Below are positions 1 through 8,930 of a DNA stretch of 35,789 bases, one piece after another. The notes under the pieces were generated by a model. That model was not told the DNA's origin. It made no database searches and was given only the letters and a program-made list of their open reading frames with translations. The stretch is from Zetaproteobacteria bacterium (GTDB taxonomy: Bacteria > Pseudomonadota > Zetaproteobacteria > Mariprofundales > Mariprofundaceae). The DNA is taken from positions 1 to 35,789 of the forward strand of contig PEAA01000019.1 of the NCBI GenBank assembly GCA_002753275.1, in the 5' to 3' direction. How positions within the stretch are numbered: the first letter of the stretch is position 1; every line of letters begins with the position of its first letter. Made by a program: the position numbers and the translations under genes.

Positions 1-1746
1 GTTGAGTCCGAGCGCGCGAAGGCAGCAGAGTCTGCCGATCAAGCGATTTCAGATGTGGGGCAGCAAGAGTCAAGTATTCGTGTCGATGTGGAAGTGTTGA
101 GCGAGTTGATGAATCAGGTTGGTGAATTGGTTTTAAATCGTAACCGTTTGATTCAGTTATTGGCCAATGATCAAGGTGAAGTGGCACAAGTTGGTCGTAA
201 TATTGATCACATTGTGACCAGTCTCCAAGAATATACCTTGCGCTTGCGTATGCAGCCAATTGGAACTTTATGGAATCGTATGCCGCGCGTTGTGCGTGAT
301 TTGGGTGGTTCACTTGGTAAACGCATTCGATTGGATATGTCTGGGCAAAATACAGAGTTGGATCGCTATATTATCGCTGCATTGAAAGATCCTTTGGTGC
401 ATATCATTCGAAATTCATGTGATCATGGTATTGAGACGCCAGAAGAGCGTGTGAAGGTTGGCAAGCCGGCTGTGGGCGTTGTGAAACTCGATGCATTTCA
501 AGAGAGTAGTCGTATTATTATTGAAATTTCCGATGATGGTAAGGGAATTGATGTTTCACGCGTGGTCAAAAAAGCGATTGAGATGGGTGTGGTTACGCAA
601 GAAAAAGCCTCGCAGCTTACCGATAAAGTGGCATTGCAGTTGATCTTCCACCCTGGCCTTTCTACGGCAGAAAAGGTCTCTAAGGTGTCTGGCCGTGGTG
701 TGGGGATGGATGTGGTCAAGCAGGAGATCGCCAAAACGGGGGGGCATGTCACGATTGAGAGTGAGATGGGTAAGGGAAGTACCATTCGAATGAGTATTCC
801 ATTAACGCTTGCGATTATTCCTGCATTGGTGATTCGTGTGGCAGAGAAAAACTTTGCCATGCCGCAAATGAATGTTCAGGAGTTGTTGGCGATTCGTGAA
901 GGCGATCATGCTTGGGAGCAATATGCAGGTGCCAATTTCTATCGTCTGCGTGGACGGTTGTTGCCGGTGCTCTATTTGGCAGATGCATTATTGCTTAGCG
1001 ATGAGCGACCTAAAGAGTTTATTGTCATTGTGGTGCATGCAGGGGCATCGAGTTTTGGCTTGGCTGTTGATGCGGTTTTGGGTTCTGAAGAGATTGTTGT
1101 GAAGCCGATGGGTGAGCATTTTAAGAATCTATCTATTTATGCCGGTTGTAGTATTACTGGGGATGGCAGCGTGGTTCCTATTCTTGATGGATCGGGGTTG
1201 CTTTCCCATTTGAAACTTCTTGATGAGTCTGATCATGAAGAAGCGGGTGTTTCTGATGATAACAATGCGCTGGCTCAAGATTGTGAGCAGATTCTTGTGG
1301 TTGAGAATGCAGGTGAGCGTTATGCATTGATGATGTCGGTTGTGGAGCGTTTGGAGAAGATTACAGCTGATCGTTTTGAGGTCTCAGCAGGGCGTGTTGT
1401 TCTGCAATATCGTGAAGAGGTGATTCCATTTAAGCGCCTCTCATCGCTTATGAAAGGGCAGGATAAAGATAAACTTTTATCTGATAGCAAATTGCGACAA
1501 GGTGTCAATAATTGCGTAATTTTACAAGATACCAGTGGACATCATTTTTGCTTGGGCGTGGATGTGATCCACGATGTGCTTGAAGTTCCTGTTGATATTA
1601 AACTGGATTCTGGTGTGGGCGTGTTTCGTGGTACGGCTGTTATTCAAGGGCGTGTTACAGAAGTTTTTGATAGTCGTGTATTGATTGACAGTATGCGTTG
1701 TGATCAAGGTGCAAAAAAAATGGCTAAGCTGTTGGAAAAAAACTAA
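1..1746 (+). CDS. cheA: Chemotaxis histidine kinase CheA, 3' part, with two CheW-like domains
   Basis: This is the C-terminal part of the chemotaxis kinase that phosphorylates CheY and CheB. The frame is open from base 1 and no start is needed at base 55 (GTG), so the Hpt (P1) and P2 domains lie upstream of the window. Visible in order: the P3 dimerisation helices (about 75-260, LMNQVGELVLNRNRL); the ATP-binding P4 domain (about 340-810) with the N box HIIRNSCDHGIE, G1 DDGKGID, G2 GRGVGMDVV and a GKGST loop; a CheW-like P5 domain (about 815-1230); and a second CheW-like domain (about 1270-1710). CheA normally has a single P5, so the extra domain is unusual. No separate cheW or receptor gene is in the window. 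cheY starts 47 bases downstream. Family assignment is firm; the length of the missing part is unknown. Confidence 0.95.
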   Translation, partial: VESERAKAAESADQAISDVGQQESSIRVDVEVLSELMNQVGELVLNRNRLIQLLANDQGEVAQVGRNIDHIVTSLQEYTLRLRMQPIGTLWNRMPRVVRDLGGSLGKRIRLDMSGQNTELDRYIIAALKDPLVHIIRNSCDHGIETPEERVKVGKPAVGVVKLDAFQESSRIIIEISDDGKGIDVSRVVKKAIEMGVVTQEKASQLTDKVALQLIFHPGLSTAEKVSKVSGRGVGMDVVKQEIAKTGGHVTIESEMGKGSTIRMSIPLTLAIIPALVIRVAEKNFAMPQMNVQELLAIREGDHAWEQYAGANFYRLRGRLLPVLYLADALLLSDERPKEFIVIVVHAGASSFGLAVDAVLGSEEIVVKPMGEHFKNLSIYAGCSITGDGSVVPILDGSGLLSHLKLLDESDHEEAGVSDDNNALAQDCEQILVVENAGERYALMMSVVERLEKITADRFEVSAGRVVLQYREEVIPFKRLSSLMKGQDKDKLLSDSKLRQGVNNCVILQDTSGHHFCLGVDVIHDVLEVPVDIKLDSGVGVFRGTAVIQGRVTEVFDSRVLIDSMRCDQGAKKMAKLLEKN

Positions 1747-1793
1747 GTCATGTTAAATTCACGCTTGTTGAGAGATGATAAAGGGAGAAAACA

Positions 1794-2186
1794 ATGAGTA
1801 TTGTTCGTAAAGTAATGGTCGTGGATGATGCGCGTGTTGTGCGCATGGCACTGCGTGGAATTATGAAAAAAATGGGCTGGGAAGTGGTTGAGGCTGCAGA
1901 TGGTCGAGAAGCTGTGTCGCAGTTGGAAAAGAATCCTGATCTGTCTCTCATTTTATTGGATTGGCATATGCCAGAGATGAATGGTTATGATTTCTTAGTT
2001 TATTTGCGCTCTAAACCGGAATTTTCTGAGAATCCAAAGGTGGTTATGGTGACGACTGAGGCATCGATGCCATCGATGTTGCAAGCATTGGCTGCAGGGG
2101 CCGATGAATACATTATGAAACCATTTGATGCTGATATGATTGCCAGTAAGCTCGAGCAAGTGGGGATTGTTGTCGAAGCATCATAA
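1794..2186 (+). CDS. cheY: Chemotaxis response regulator CheY
   Basis: A 130-residue single receiver domain, the usual CheY length. The acidic pocket is D11-D12, the phosphoacceptor is D56 (LILLDWHMP), the switch Thr is T87 and the conserved Lys is K109 (KPF). Phosphorylated by CheA, CheY binds FliM at the flagellar switch to change rotation. The ATG is preceded by GGGAGA at 1783-1788. It sits between cheA and cheB, and fliM is in the same gene run about 9 kb downstream. No output domain is present. A stand-alone receiver could in principle serve another pathway, but the position makes CheY by far the best call. Confidence 0.95.
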   Translation: MSIVRKVMVVDDARVVRMALRGIMKKMGWEVVEAADGREAVSQLEKNPDLSLILLDWHMPEMNGYDFLVYLRSKPEFSENPKVVMVTTEASMPSMLQALAAGADEYIMKPFDADMIASKLEQVGIVVEAS

Positions 2187-2210
2187 GAAAACAGAAGGCA
2201 GGTAGGTGAT

Positions 2211-3323
2211 ATGATTAAAGTACTTATCGTTGATGATTCGATAGCCTTCAGAGTTTTTCTGAGAAAATGTTTAGCCTTAGAATCTGATATTGAAGTTGTC
2301 GGCCGTGCGCGTGATGGAATTGATGCACTTGAACAGATTAAGGATGCAAAACCTGATGCGGTAACATTGGATATGAATATGCCGCGTATGGATGGCATGG
2401 AGACCTTGAAAGAAATTCGTAGGCTCTATCCTAAGATCGTGGTGGTGATGGTTGCATCGGAAACGGAAGACGATGCGAGCCGTACCGTGAAGGCGCTGCA
2501 AGAGGGCGCGTTTGACTTTATTTTAAAGCCAACAGCTTCTGTAACGAATCCACTGGAAAATCTTCGGGTTGAATTAACAACGCGTTTGCGCGAAGCATTT
2601 CGGGGGCGTCCTGATGGGATTACTTCTGGCAGTATCGTTGGTCGAAAAGATGGGCGGAATACAACGGCTTCAGGGGCGGTTCAGCCTCGCGTAAAACTGC
2701 CCGTTGCCGATGTTCATTACAGCTTTCGTACACCTCCTGCCGTGTTTCGCCCCTCCATTTTAGCGATAGGTAGCAGTACGGGAGGTCCAGCCGCGCTTGG
2801 AATATTGGTTTCATCTTTTACTAAGCCATTTAATATACCCGTGGTGATTGTGCAGCATATGCCACCCCTTTTTGTTCATTCGTTGGCTAAAAGTTTAAGT
2901 GCCAAAATGGTGATGCCATGCACGGTTCCAGTCGATGGCGAAGTGCTTGAAAATGGACATGTCTATATTGCTCCTGGTGGTGTGCATACCGATATTTTGA
3001 TTAATGATGTAGGGAAATTTTGCGTGAGGTTGCATGAGAGCCCGCCGGTTCATTTTTGTCGACCTGCGGTGGATGTAATGTTTAAGTCGTTGGTTCATTT
3101 GGCACCAAAAGTAAAAACTTTGGCCGTTGTGTTAACGGGAATGGGGCGTGATGGCGCCGATGGTGCCGCAGATTTGGCGGATCATGGTGGTTTTGTGATT
3201 GCGCAAGATGAAGCATCGAGTGTGGTTTGGGGAATGCCAGGCGCTACAGTGAAGGGCGGTGCAGCCCATGAAATGTACCCCTTGGATCAAATTGGTCCGT
3301 TACTGGTGAAGAGGATACAATAA
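2211..3323 (+). CDS. cheB: Chemotaxis protein-glutamate methylesterase CheB
   Basis: Receptor methylesterase/deamidase that resets adaptation when phosphorylated by CheA. Residues 1-120 form a receiver domain with D8-D9, phosphoacceptor D54 (VTLDMNMP) and K106. A linker follows, then a C-terminal esterase domain from about residue 180. The esterase triad is visible: S189 in AIGSSTGGP, the His in VIVQHMPP, and the Asp in LTGMGRDGADG. The normally conserved Ser/Thr of the receiver is Ala82 here, followed by Ser83. At 370 residues the length is typical. The stop overlaps the cheR start (TAATG), so the two adaptation enzymes are probably translationally coupled. Confidence 0.95.
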   Translation: MIKVLIVDDSIAFRVFLRKCLALESDIEVVGRARDGIDALEQIKDAKPDAVTLDMNMPRMDGMETLKEIRRLYPKIVVVMVASETEDDASRTVKALQEGAFDFILKPTASVTNPLENLRVELTTRLREAFRGRPDGITSGSIVGRKDGRNTTASGAVQPRVKLPVADVHYSFRTPPAVFRPSILAIGSSTGGPAALGILVSSFTKPFNIPVVIVQHMPPLFVHSLAKSLSAKMVMPCTVPVDGEVLENGHVYIAPGGVHTDILINDVGKFCVRLHESPPVHFCRPAVDVMFKSLVHLAPKVKTLAVVLTGMGRDGADGAADLADHGGFVIAQDEASSVVWGMPGATVKGGAAHEMYPLDQIGPLLVKRIQ

Positions 3324-4147
3324 TGCAACAATCTACTTATGACTTTTTAAGAGATTTTCTAGTGAGACACTCAGGTTTAGCATTGAGTGAACAGAAGCGC
3401 TATTTGGTTGAAACCCGTTTGGTGAAGATCGTGCGTGATTATGAGCTGGCGGATATTAATGCCGTTGTTGCCGAATTGCGTAAAAATGAGAAAAGTAAAT
3501 TGGCGCAAGATGTCATAGAATCAATGACGACCAATGAGACGATGTTTTATCGTGATAAACATCCCTTTGAGTCATTGGCTGAACATATCGCCCCTGAGAT
3601 GCTTGAGCGCCATCGCCAGTTGCGTGTATGGTCGGCAGCTTGTTCGCGTGGTCAAGAGCCCTATACCATTGCCATGGTGCTGGATAAGTTGATGCCCGAC
3701 TCATTGCGTCGTTGCCGCATTGTCGGTACCGATTTGGATGAAGTTGCTTTACGCTATGCGGATGCGGGTGTTTATACGCAAATGGAAGTTCAGCGCGGGC
3801 TTGGTGTTCGTGATCTTGTGCAATATTTTGAACAAGACAATGTCAATTGGAAGGTTCACAATAAATTGCGCGGCATGGTGAAGTTTCAGAAACTTAATCT
3901 GATTGATGATGCAAGTGTCGCCTCAATTCGAGGTGAAGGTGAGTTTCATGTGGTCTTTTGCCGTAATGTGTTGATCTATTTTAGTCCTGAAGAGCGTTGC
4001 CGCGTGATCGATCGTATTTCAAAACGGATGGTTGTTGGTGGCTATCTTTTTACAGGTGCAACTGAGGTGATTGGACAAACAAAATCCGAGTGGGCTCCAG
4101 TGAAAAAAGGGCAGTCAAGATTGTGGCAGTTGTTAAAGTCTGCCTGA
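3323..4147 (+). CDS. cheR: Chemotaxis protein methyltransferase CheR
   Basis: SAM-dependent methyltransferase that methylates receptor glutamates, opposing CheB. The 274 residues contain the N-terminal helical domain (with TNETMFYRD), the SAM-binding strand-loop VWSAACSRGQEPYTIAM, an acidic GTDLDEVALRYA motif and the FCRNVLIYF motif of the CheR fold. There is no C-terminal TPR extension, so this is the short, classic form. The ATG shares its first base with the last base of the cheB stop. Together with cheA, cheY and cheB it makes a nearly complete adaptation set; cheW, cheD and receptors are absent from the window. Confidence 0.95.
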   Translation: MQQSTYDFLRDFLVRHSGLALSEQKRYLVETRLVKIVRDYELADINAVVAELRKNEKSKLAQDVIESMTTNETMFYRDKHPFESLAEHIAPEMLERHRQLRVWSAACSRGQEPYTIAMVLDKLMPDSLRRCRIVGTDLDEVALRYADAGVYTQMEVQRGLGVRDLVQYFEQDNVNWKVHNKLRGMVKFQKLNLIDDASVASIRGEGEFHVVFCRNVLIYFSPEERCRVIDRISKRMVVGGYLFTGATEVIGQTKSEWAPVKKGQSRLWQLLKSA

Positions 4148-4159
4148 TATCTTGGACTG

Positions 4160-5809
4160 TTGAGCTGGATAGTTGTGGCTCATACTGAATTTTTATATCT
4201 AATATTGGCATTGTTGGGTTTGGTCGCAGGGTTCCTTCTTTTTAGGAATAGGGAACTTCATATCCAAAATTTAGATCTTTCTGATCGGGTGCATGCGCAA
4301 GCTGATGAGTTAGATGCTTTTACGGTGCTGATGGTTTTCGATGAAAGCTGGAGTTTAGTTCATGTGAACAGCATGTTTGAGCGTCGGTTTGGTTTGTCGC
4401 AAGAGGCCGTTCTTTATAAACCTTTTTCATTGGAACAGCAAAATGAAGCGGGAGGACGACGCTCTCGCGCCTACTTTGAATCGATTCGAAGTGCTGTCAA
4501 TCGCGATGGCCTTTGGCAAGGACAGCTCTATCTTCATGATCATAAAGGGGTTCCTTTTTGGCTGTTTGCAAAAATTGTCGTGCAATCACAACATGAACAG
4601 ACCCATTATGTTTTAACGGGTGTCGATGTTACAGAATTGGTGACATCAAAAGAGCGTAGCCGAGAACAGACAGCCTTTGGTCAGGAAATTTTAAAAACGA
4701 TGCCGATGGCGTTGATCGTGGCAGAACATCGTCATAATCGAATTGTTTTTTGGAATGATGCCTCTTCTGATTTGTTTCATTTGGCTTCGAGTCAAGTGTT
4801 GATGCATCCGGTCTCTGATATGGATGTTGAGTGGAATGAAAAGGTGCTGCAAGCGATCGATTCTGCGACAGAGATGCAGATGACCTCAGAGTGGCTTGAA
4901 CAGACCATCGTTCGTAATGATACTTCAAAATCGTGCAATGTGCGGGTGATGCCAATTGTGGTTTCCAATATTCGAGCCAATCTTATTATGATTACGGATG
5001 TAACGACCATTCGCGCTATGGAGCAACGCTTGCGGGTTACAGGGCGAATGGAAGCGATGGGAGAGATGGCTGCAGGGGTGGCGCATGAGATCAACTCCCC
5101 GTTACAGTTCGTTAAAAACAATTTACACTTTTTACATGATGAATTCGAGATGTTTCAATCGTTGGATATTCACTTTGAGGATGAAAAGATCGCTGAAGAG
5201 TGGGATATATTAAAGCAAGACTTTCCTGAAGCGATTGCTCATTCGATTAATGGTGTTGAACGCATTGCGACCATTGTATCCTCAATGCGGATGTTGTCTC
5301 ACCCAGGAGATGGGTCGATTCGTCGTTTCGATTTGAAGCAGATGATTCATGACAGTGCCATTATTACGAAGAACACATGGAAATATGTCGCGGAACTGCA
5401 TACCAATTTTGAAGAGCATGAGGAGCCTTTCTTTTGTTATCCTGAATTATCACAAGTCTTTATCAATTTAATTGTCAATGCAGCCCACGCTATTGAAGAG
5501 AAAAATATTAAAAATAGTGCAGAAGGTGAGATGGGGCATATCAACATTGCAACCCATTGGTTGGATGATGCTGTGGTGATTCGTTTCTCAGATACGGGTT
5601 GTGGTATTCCCAATGAGAAAAAAACGCGCATTTTTGATGCGTTTTATACAACCAAAGAGCCAGGCAAAGGGACGGGGCAGGGGCTCGCTATTAGCCATGA
5701 TGTAGTTGTTCGGCGGCATGGTGGAGCGTTGAGTGTCGAATCGGTGGAAGGGCAAGGCACCACCTTCGTTGTTAAAATCCCTTTTTTGAAAGATAAGGAT
5801 CCACTGTGA
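4160..5809 (+). CDS. Membrane-associated PAS sensor histidine kinase
   Basis: A hybridless two-component kinase of about 549 residues. The order is one N-terminal membrane helix (about residues 10-28), a PAS domain (about 45-150), a second PAS-like domain (about 165-275), a HisKA dimerisation domain with phospho-accepting H309 in GVAHEINSP, and an HATPase domain with the N box NLIVNAAHAIEE, G1 DTGCGIPN and GTGQGLAIS. The start is uncertain: TTG at 4160 is the earliest codon and the Shine-Dalgarno is weak; GTG at 4175 is possible. It follows cheR after 12 bases and its stop overlaps the next start (GTGA). It lacks a receiver of its own, so the response regulator encoded two genes downstream is the likely partner (inference). 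The signal sensed is unknown. Confidence 0.85.
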   Translation: MSWIVVAHTEFLYLILALLGLVAGFLLFRNRELHIQNLDLSDRVHAQADELDAFTVLMVFDESWSLVHVNSMFERRFGLSQEAVLYKPFSLEQQNEAGGRRSRAYFESIRSAVNRDGLWQGQLYLHDHKGVPFWLFAKIVVQSQHEQTHYVLTGVDVTELVTSKERSREQTAFGQEILKTMPMALIVAEHRHNRIVFWNDASSDLFHLASSQVLMHPVSDMDVEWNEKVLQAIDSATEMQMTSEWLEQTIVRNDTSKSCNVRVMPIVVSNIRANLIMITDVTTIRAMEQRLRVTGRMEAMGEMAAGVAHEINSPLQFVKNNLHFLHDEFEMFQSLDIHFEDEKIAEEWDILKQDFPEAIAHSINGVERIATIVSSMRMLSHPGDGSIRRFDLKQMIHDSAIITKNTWKYVAELHTNFEEHEEPFFCYPELSQVFINLIVNAAHAIEEKNIKNSAEGEMGHINIATHWLDDAVVIRFSDTGCGIPNEKKTRIFDAFYTTKEPGKGTGQGLAISHDVVVRRHGGALSVESVEGQGTTFVVKIPFLKDKDPL

Positions 5810-6984
5810 AGTTTTTGATTGTTGAGCCTGACGAGTTATGGCAGCGCTCAATGGAACGGCGAATGCGTCGCGCACCGATTGAACTGGTTTATGCCCGTAG
5901 TGAAGATCAAGTCAGGTTTCAACTTCAGCATGAAGATATTGATTGTGTGATTGCGGTTGAGCCTTGTGCCGAACTGCATACCGAGAGGATCTTTGGATGG
6001 ATGTTGGAACATTATCCTGGTTGCGTCCGTTTTTTGACAGTTTCAAATATGACGCCCCATATCGATCGTCTGTTGGGATGTCATATCCATGGCGTAATTC
6101 CCCATCCCTGTACACATCAAGATATTCTTCAAGCCTATAGCCATGTGCAAGAGGTGCGTAAAACATGCCCCGAGCGCTGTTTTGAGGTGTTGCTGTGTAA
6201 GTTGGATCATATTCCACGGCTTTCTGAAAGTGCGGTGATGTGTGAACGGGCATTGAGTCGAGGTGAAAGTTTGATCTCGATTTCGGAAAAAATTGTCAAA
6301 CGCGATCCCGGTTTGGTTACAGATATTTTACGCATGGCCAATGCCATGGTTTTTGGTCAATCAAAACGCATTGAGCAAGTCTCACGAGCCTTGTCCGTTC
6401 TCGGTGAAAATACATTTAAGAATTTGCTCATTGCCAAGAGTTTGCCGATTAAAGATGCGCTGTTTTGGGAACAGTGGCAAATGCATGCCGTGCGTGAAAG
6501 CCGTGCGCTTGTTGAGCTCGCCCGTTTGGAGGGGCTTAGCAAGGATGTTGAAGATGCCATCTGTACACTAGGCCTTTTGCATGATTTGGGTGAGCCGATT
6601 ATGAACATGGCATTTGGTTCGCTGTACAATCTGGAGAGTATCAAGGCGCAGAAACCTGCGGACCCTGATACCAATACTGCGCAAATTGTATGGGAACGAA
6701 AACATTTTGGCTTGGATCATGGTGATGTCGGGGCTTACTTTTTTGAGCTATGGGGGCTTCCCGATCATGTGACTTTTGCAACAAAATTCCATACCCATGC
6801 CCAAGAATACCAAGCGGAAGTATTACCGATTGATTTGGCATTGTTGTATTTTGTTGATGCTTGCTATTGTGGGCAGTTGGTCAATTTTGATGTGTTAATC
6901 CGTTATGGGTATAGTGAGGCGCGGTTGCAACGGTGGCATGAGACATTGGCGCGCGTGAATGAATCATTTGGAGAATTCGTATGA
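5806..6984 (+). CDS. HDOD-domain protein with a degenerate N-terminal receiver
   Basis: Residues 1-115 are laid out like a receiver domain, but the key positions are changed. The opening reads LIVEPDE rather than an Asp pair, the phosphoacceptor region reads CVIAVEPC, and the usual KP is HP (IPHPC). It should therefore not be phosphorylated in the normal way. Residues about 125-320 form an HDOD domain (RDPGLVTDILRMAN, LGLLHDLGEP, LDHGDVGAYFFELWGLP), a family related to HD hydrolases that generally acts in signalling or regulation without known catalysis. The start is GTG at 5806, overlapping the kinase stop, and its own stop overlaps the next ATG. It probably works with the kinase before it and the regulator after it; the actual output is unknown. 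Confidence 0.8.
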   Translation: MKFLIVEPDELWQRSMERRMRRAPIELVYARSEDQVRFQLQHEDIDCVIAVEPCAELHTERIFGWMLEHYPGCVRFLTVSNMTPHIDRLLGCHIHGVIPHPCTHQDILQAYSHVQEVRKTCPERCFEVLLCKLDHIPRLSESAVMCERALSRGESLISISEKIVKRDPGLVTDILRMANAMVFGQSKRIEQVSRALSVLGENTFKNLLIAKSLPIKDALFWEQWQMHAVRESRALVELARLEGLSKDVEDAICTLGLLHDLGEPIMNMAFGSLYNLESIKAQKPADPDTNTAQIVWERKHFGLDHGDVGAYFFELWGLPDHVTFATKFHTHAQEYQAEVLPIDLALLYFVDACYCGQLVNFDVLIRYGYSEARLQRWHETLARVNESFGEFV

Positions 6985-8123
6985 TTACAGTGATGATGGT
7001 GGATGACGAAGAGCATATTTTGCAATCGTATCAGCGTTTAATTCGTAGAGATTATAATGTAGTTACGGCGTTGAGTGGTAAGCAGGCATTGGAGATGATC
7101 TCAACCATGGGGGCTCCCCCGGTGATTGTTTCCGATTTCCGTATGCCCGGGATGAGCGGTGCCGAGTTCTTTTCCGAAGTGCGTAAACGATGGCCTGATA
7201 GTTATCGGATCTTATTGACGGGATTTGCTGATTTTAATGAAACCGTATCTTCGATTAATGAAGGGGGGATCCAACGCTATTTAACCAAACCATGTTCGCC
7301 AGATGAGTTGAAGCTTGCCATTGCTGAAGGTGAAAAGCTTTATGCGTTGAGGCAAGCGGAACACGAGCTGCTTAATCAAACACTGATGGGTAGTTTGAAT
7401 ATGTTTGTGAGCGTATTGGAATCGAAATACCCGGAAGTTTCAAAGCGCGCTATTCGCATTGCTGATTATGTCACACAGATGACTACAGACCTTAAAATTC
7501 AAGATCCATGGTCATTTAAAGTGGCAGCCTTGGTGAGCCAGTTTGGCTATCTGTCGATGCCGCCAGAAATTTTACAAAAGCATTTGGTGGCCAAGCCGTT
7601 GAGTGATGAAGAGATCTCGTTGGTGAATGCGCAGCCTGAAGTGATGCAACGCTTGGTACGAAAAATCCCGCGCATGGGGCCTGTTGAAGCCATTTTGGGT
7701 CACTTCAAAACGATCTTGCATATCGATAGAAAAGAGATTCCTGCTGATTCTGGCATGCTTGGTGCTTTACTGATCTTTGCAGCACAACTGTATGACACGG
7801 CGGTGAATACTTACCCCGATCAACAGGGTGATTGGCATGTGCATCATGTGTTTAAGCAAAATCAAATTCCCGAGGCGTTGCGCCCGGTTATTGCCAAGCT
7901 TAAACCGAAGAAGAGTGAATATCAGGTCAAAGGATTGATGTTGAGTGAGTTGCGCGCGGATATGATTACGGCGGCCGATGTGCGTACAACGACCGATATG
8001 AAGCTTTTGTCACAGGGACAAACATTGACCCGTGCATCCATTGAGCAGTTACTTGCTTATGATGTGCGTGTAAGCATTGCGCAACCTGTGATGGTGCATG
8101 TGCCAATTTTGACACTGAATTAA
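6981..8123 (+). CDS. Response regulator with a degenerate HD-GYP output domain
   Basis: An intact receiver (D8-D9, phosphoacceptor D52, T80, K103 in RYLTKPC) is joined to a C-terminal region resembling the HD-GYP phosphodiesterases that degrade cyclic-di-GMP. The catalytic signature is lost. Where the family has HDIGK this protein has SQFGY (residues 186-190), and the later HHE and GYP motifs are replaced (ILGHFK, no GYP). The tail (LSELRADMITAADV, LLSQGQTLTRASIEQL) still matches the C-terminal part of RpfG-type regulators. I infer a pseudoenzyme that may bind a ligand or partner rather than cut cyclic-di-GMP. Its ATG overlaps the previous stop (ATGA), and it is the probable phospho-target of the PAS kinase. 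motA follows after 18 bases. Confidence 0.8.
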   Translation: MITVMMVDDEEHILQSYQRLIRRDYNVVTALSGKQALEMISTMGAPPVIVSDFRMPGMSGAEFFSEVRKRWPDSYRILLTGFADFNETVSSINEGGIQRYLTKPCSPDELKLAIAEGEKLYALRQAEHELLNQTLMGSLNMFVSVLESKYPEVSKRAIRIADYVTQMTTDLKIQDPWSFKVAALVSQFGYLSMPPEILQKHLVAKPLSDEEISLVNAQPEVMQRLVRKIPRMGPVEAILGHFKTILHIDRKEIPADSGMLGALLIFAAQLYDTAVNTYPDQQGDWHVHHVFKQNQIPEALRPVIAKLKPKKSEYQVKGLMLSELRADMITAADVRTTTDMKLLSQGQTLTRASIEQLLAYDVRVSIAQPVMVHVPILTLN

Positions 8124-8141
8124 TTCGTACGAGGTTTTATT

Positions 8142-8906
8142 ATGGATATTGCAACACCGATAGGATTGGCGCTTGCTTTTGGTTTAATGGTGGCGGCGAT
8201 CATGATGGGAGGCTCATTGGGAGCCTTTTGGGATCCTGTGTCGCTATTGATTGTGGTTGGTGGAACGGTTGGTGCAACCATGATTAATTTTCCTTTGGGC
8301 GATGTGCTTAGATCGGTGGGGTTGATTCTTAAAACTTTCTTTTATTCATTGGAAGAGCCTAAGTCTTTGATTGCGACGCTAACCAACTTGGCGGTGGTCT
8401 CGCGTAAAGAGGGGGTTTTAGCTTTGGAATCACGCATGGCAGATGTCGATTCAGACTTTATGAAGGGTGGACTACAGATGGTGGTGGATGGCCAAGACCC
8501 TGATGCGATTGAAGAAGCGATGTATCTTGAGAGTGAAAAAACAGGGGAGCGTCACTCCCATGGGATGACAATACTTGCGACCTTGGGGGGCTATGCCCCC
8601 GCGTTTGGTATGGTGGGGACATTGATTGGTTTGGTGTTAATGCTGCAAAACATGGATGACCCCGCAAGCATTGGTCCTGCCATGGCGGTTGCGTTATTGA
8701 CGACATTTTATGGGGCTGTACTCGCCAATGTGATTTTTTTGCCTATGGCAGGAAAACTGAAGGTTGTGGCCGCAAAAGAGGAGTTGACGCGAGATATTAT
8801 TATTGGGGGAATTAAGTCATTAGCGCAGGGTGAAAACCCGCGTATTCTTGAAACAAAATTGATGGGTTATTTGCCATTAAAAGATCGAGAAAGTCAGTTT
8901 AACTAA
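8142..8906 (+). CDS. motA: Flagellar stator protein MotA/PomA
   Basis: Inner-membrane stator subunit that turns ion flow into torque against the rotor. The 254 residues are closer in length to the sodium-type PomA than to enterobacterial MotA. Four membrane segments are visible (about residues 5-24, 32-50, 148-170 and 180-202). A large cytoplasmic loop carries the charged torque-generating segment (ESEKTGERHSHG), and conserved prolines sit in YAPAFGMVGTLIG and GPAMAVALLTTFYG. It is followed 24 bases later by two motB-like genes. Whether it carries sodium or protons cannot be read from sequence with certainty. A GAGG Shine-Dalgarno lies ahead of the ATG. Confidence 0.93.
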   Translation: MDIATPIGLALAFGLMVAAIMMGGSLGAFWDPVSLLIVVGGTVGATMINFPLGDVLRSVGLILKTFFYSLEEPKSLIATLTNLAVVSRKEGVLALESRMADVDSDFMKGGLQMVVDGQDPDAIEEAMYLESEKTGERHSHGMTILATLGGYAPAFGMVGTLIGLVLMLQNMDDPASIGPAMAVALLTTFYGAVLANVIFLPMAGKLKVVAAKEELTRDIIIGGIKSLAQGENPRILETKLMGYLPLKDRESQFN

Positions 8907-8930
8907 TGCCACAATTAGAGGTCAACGCAG

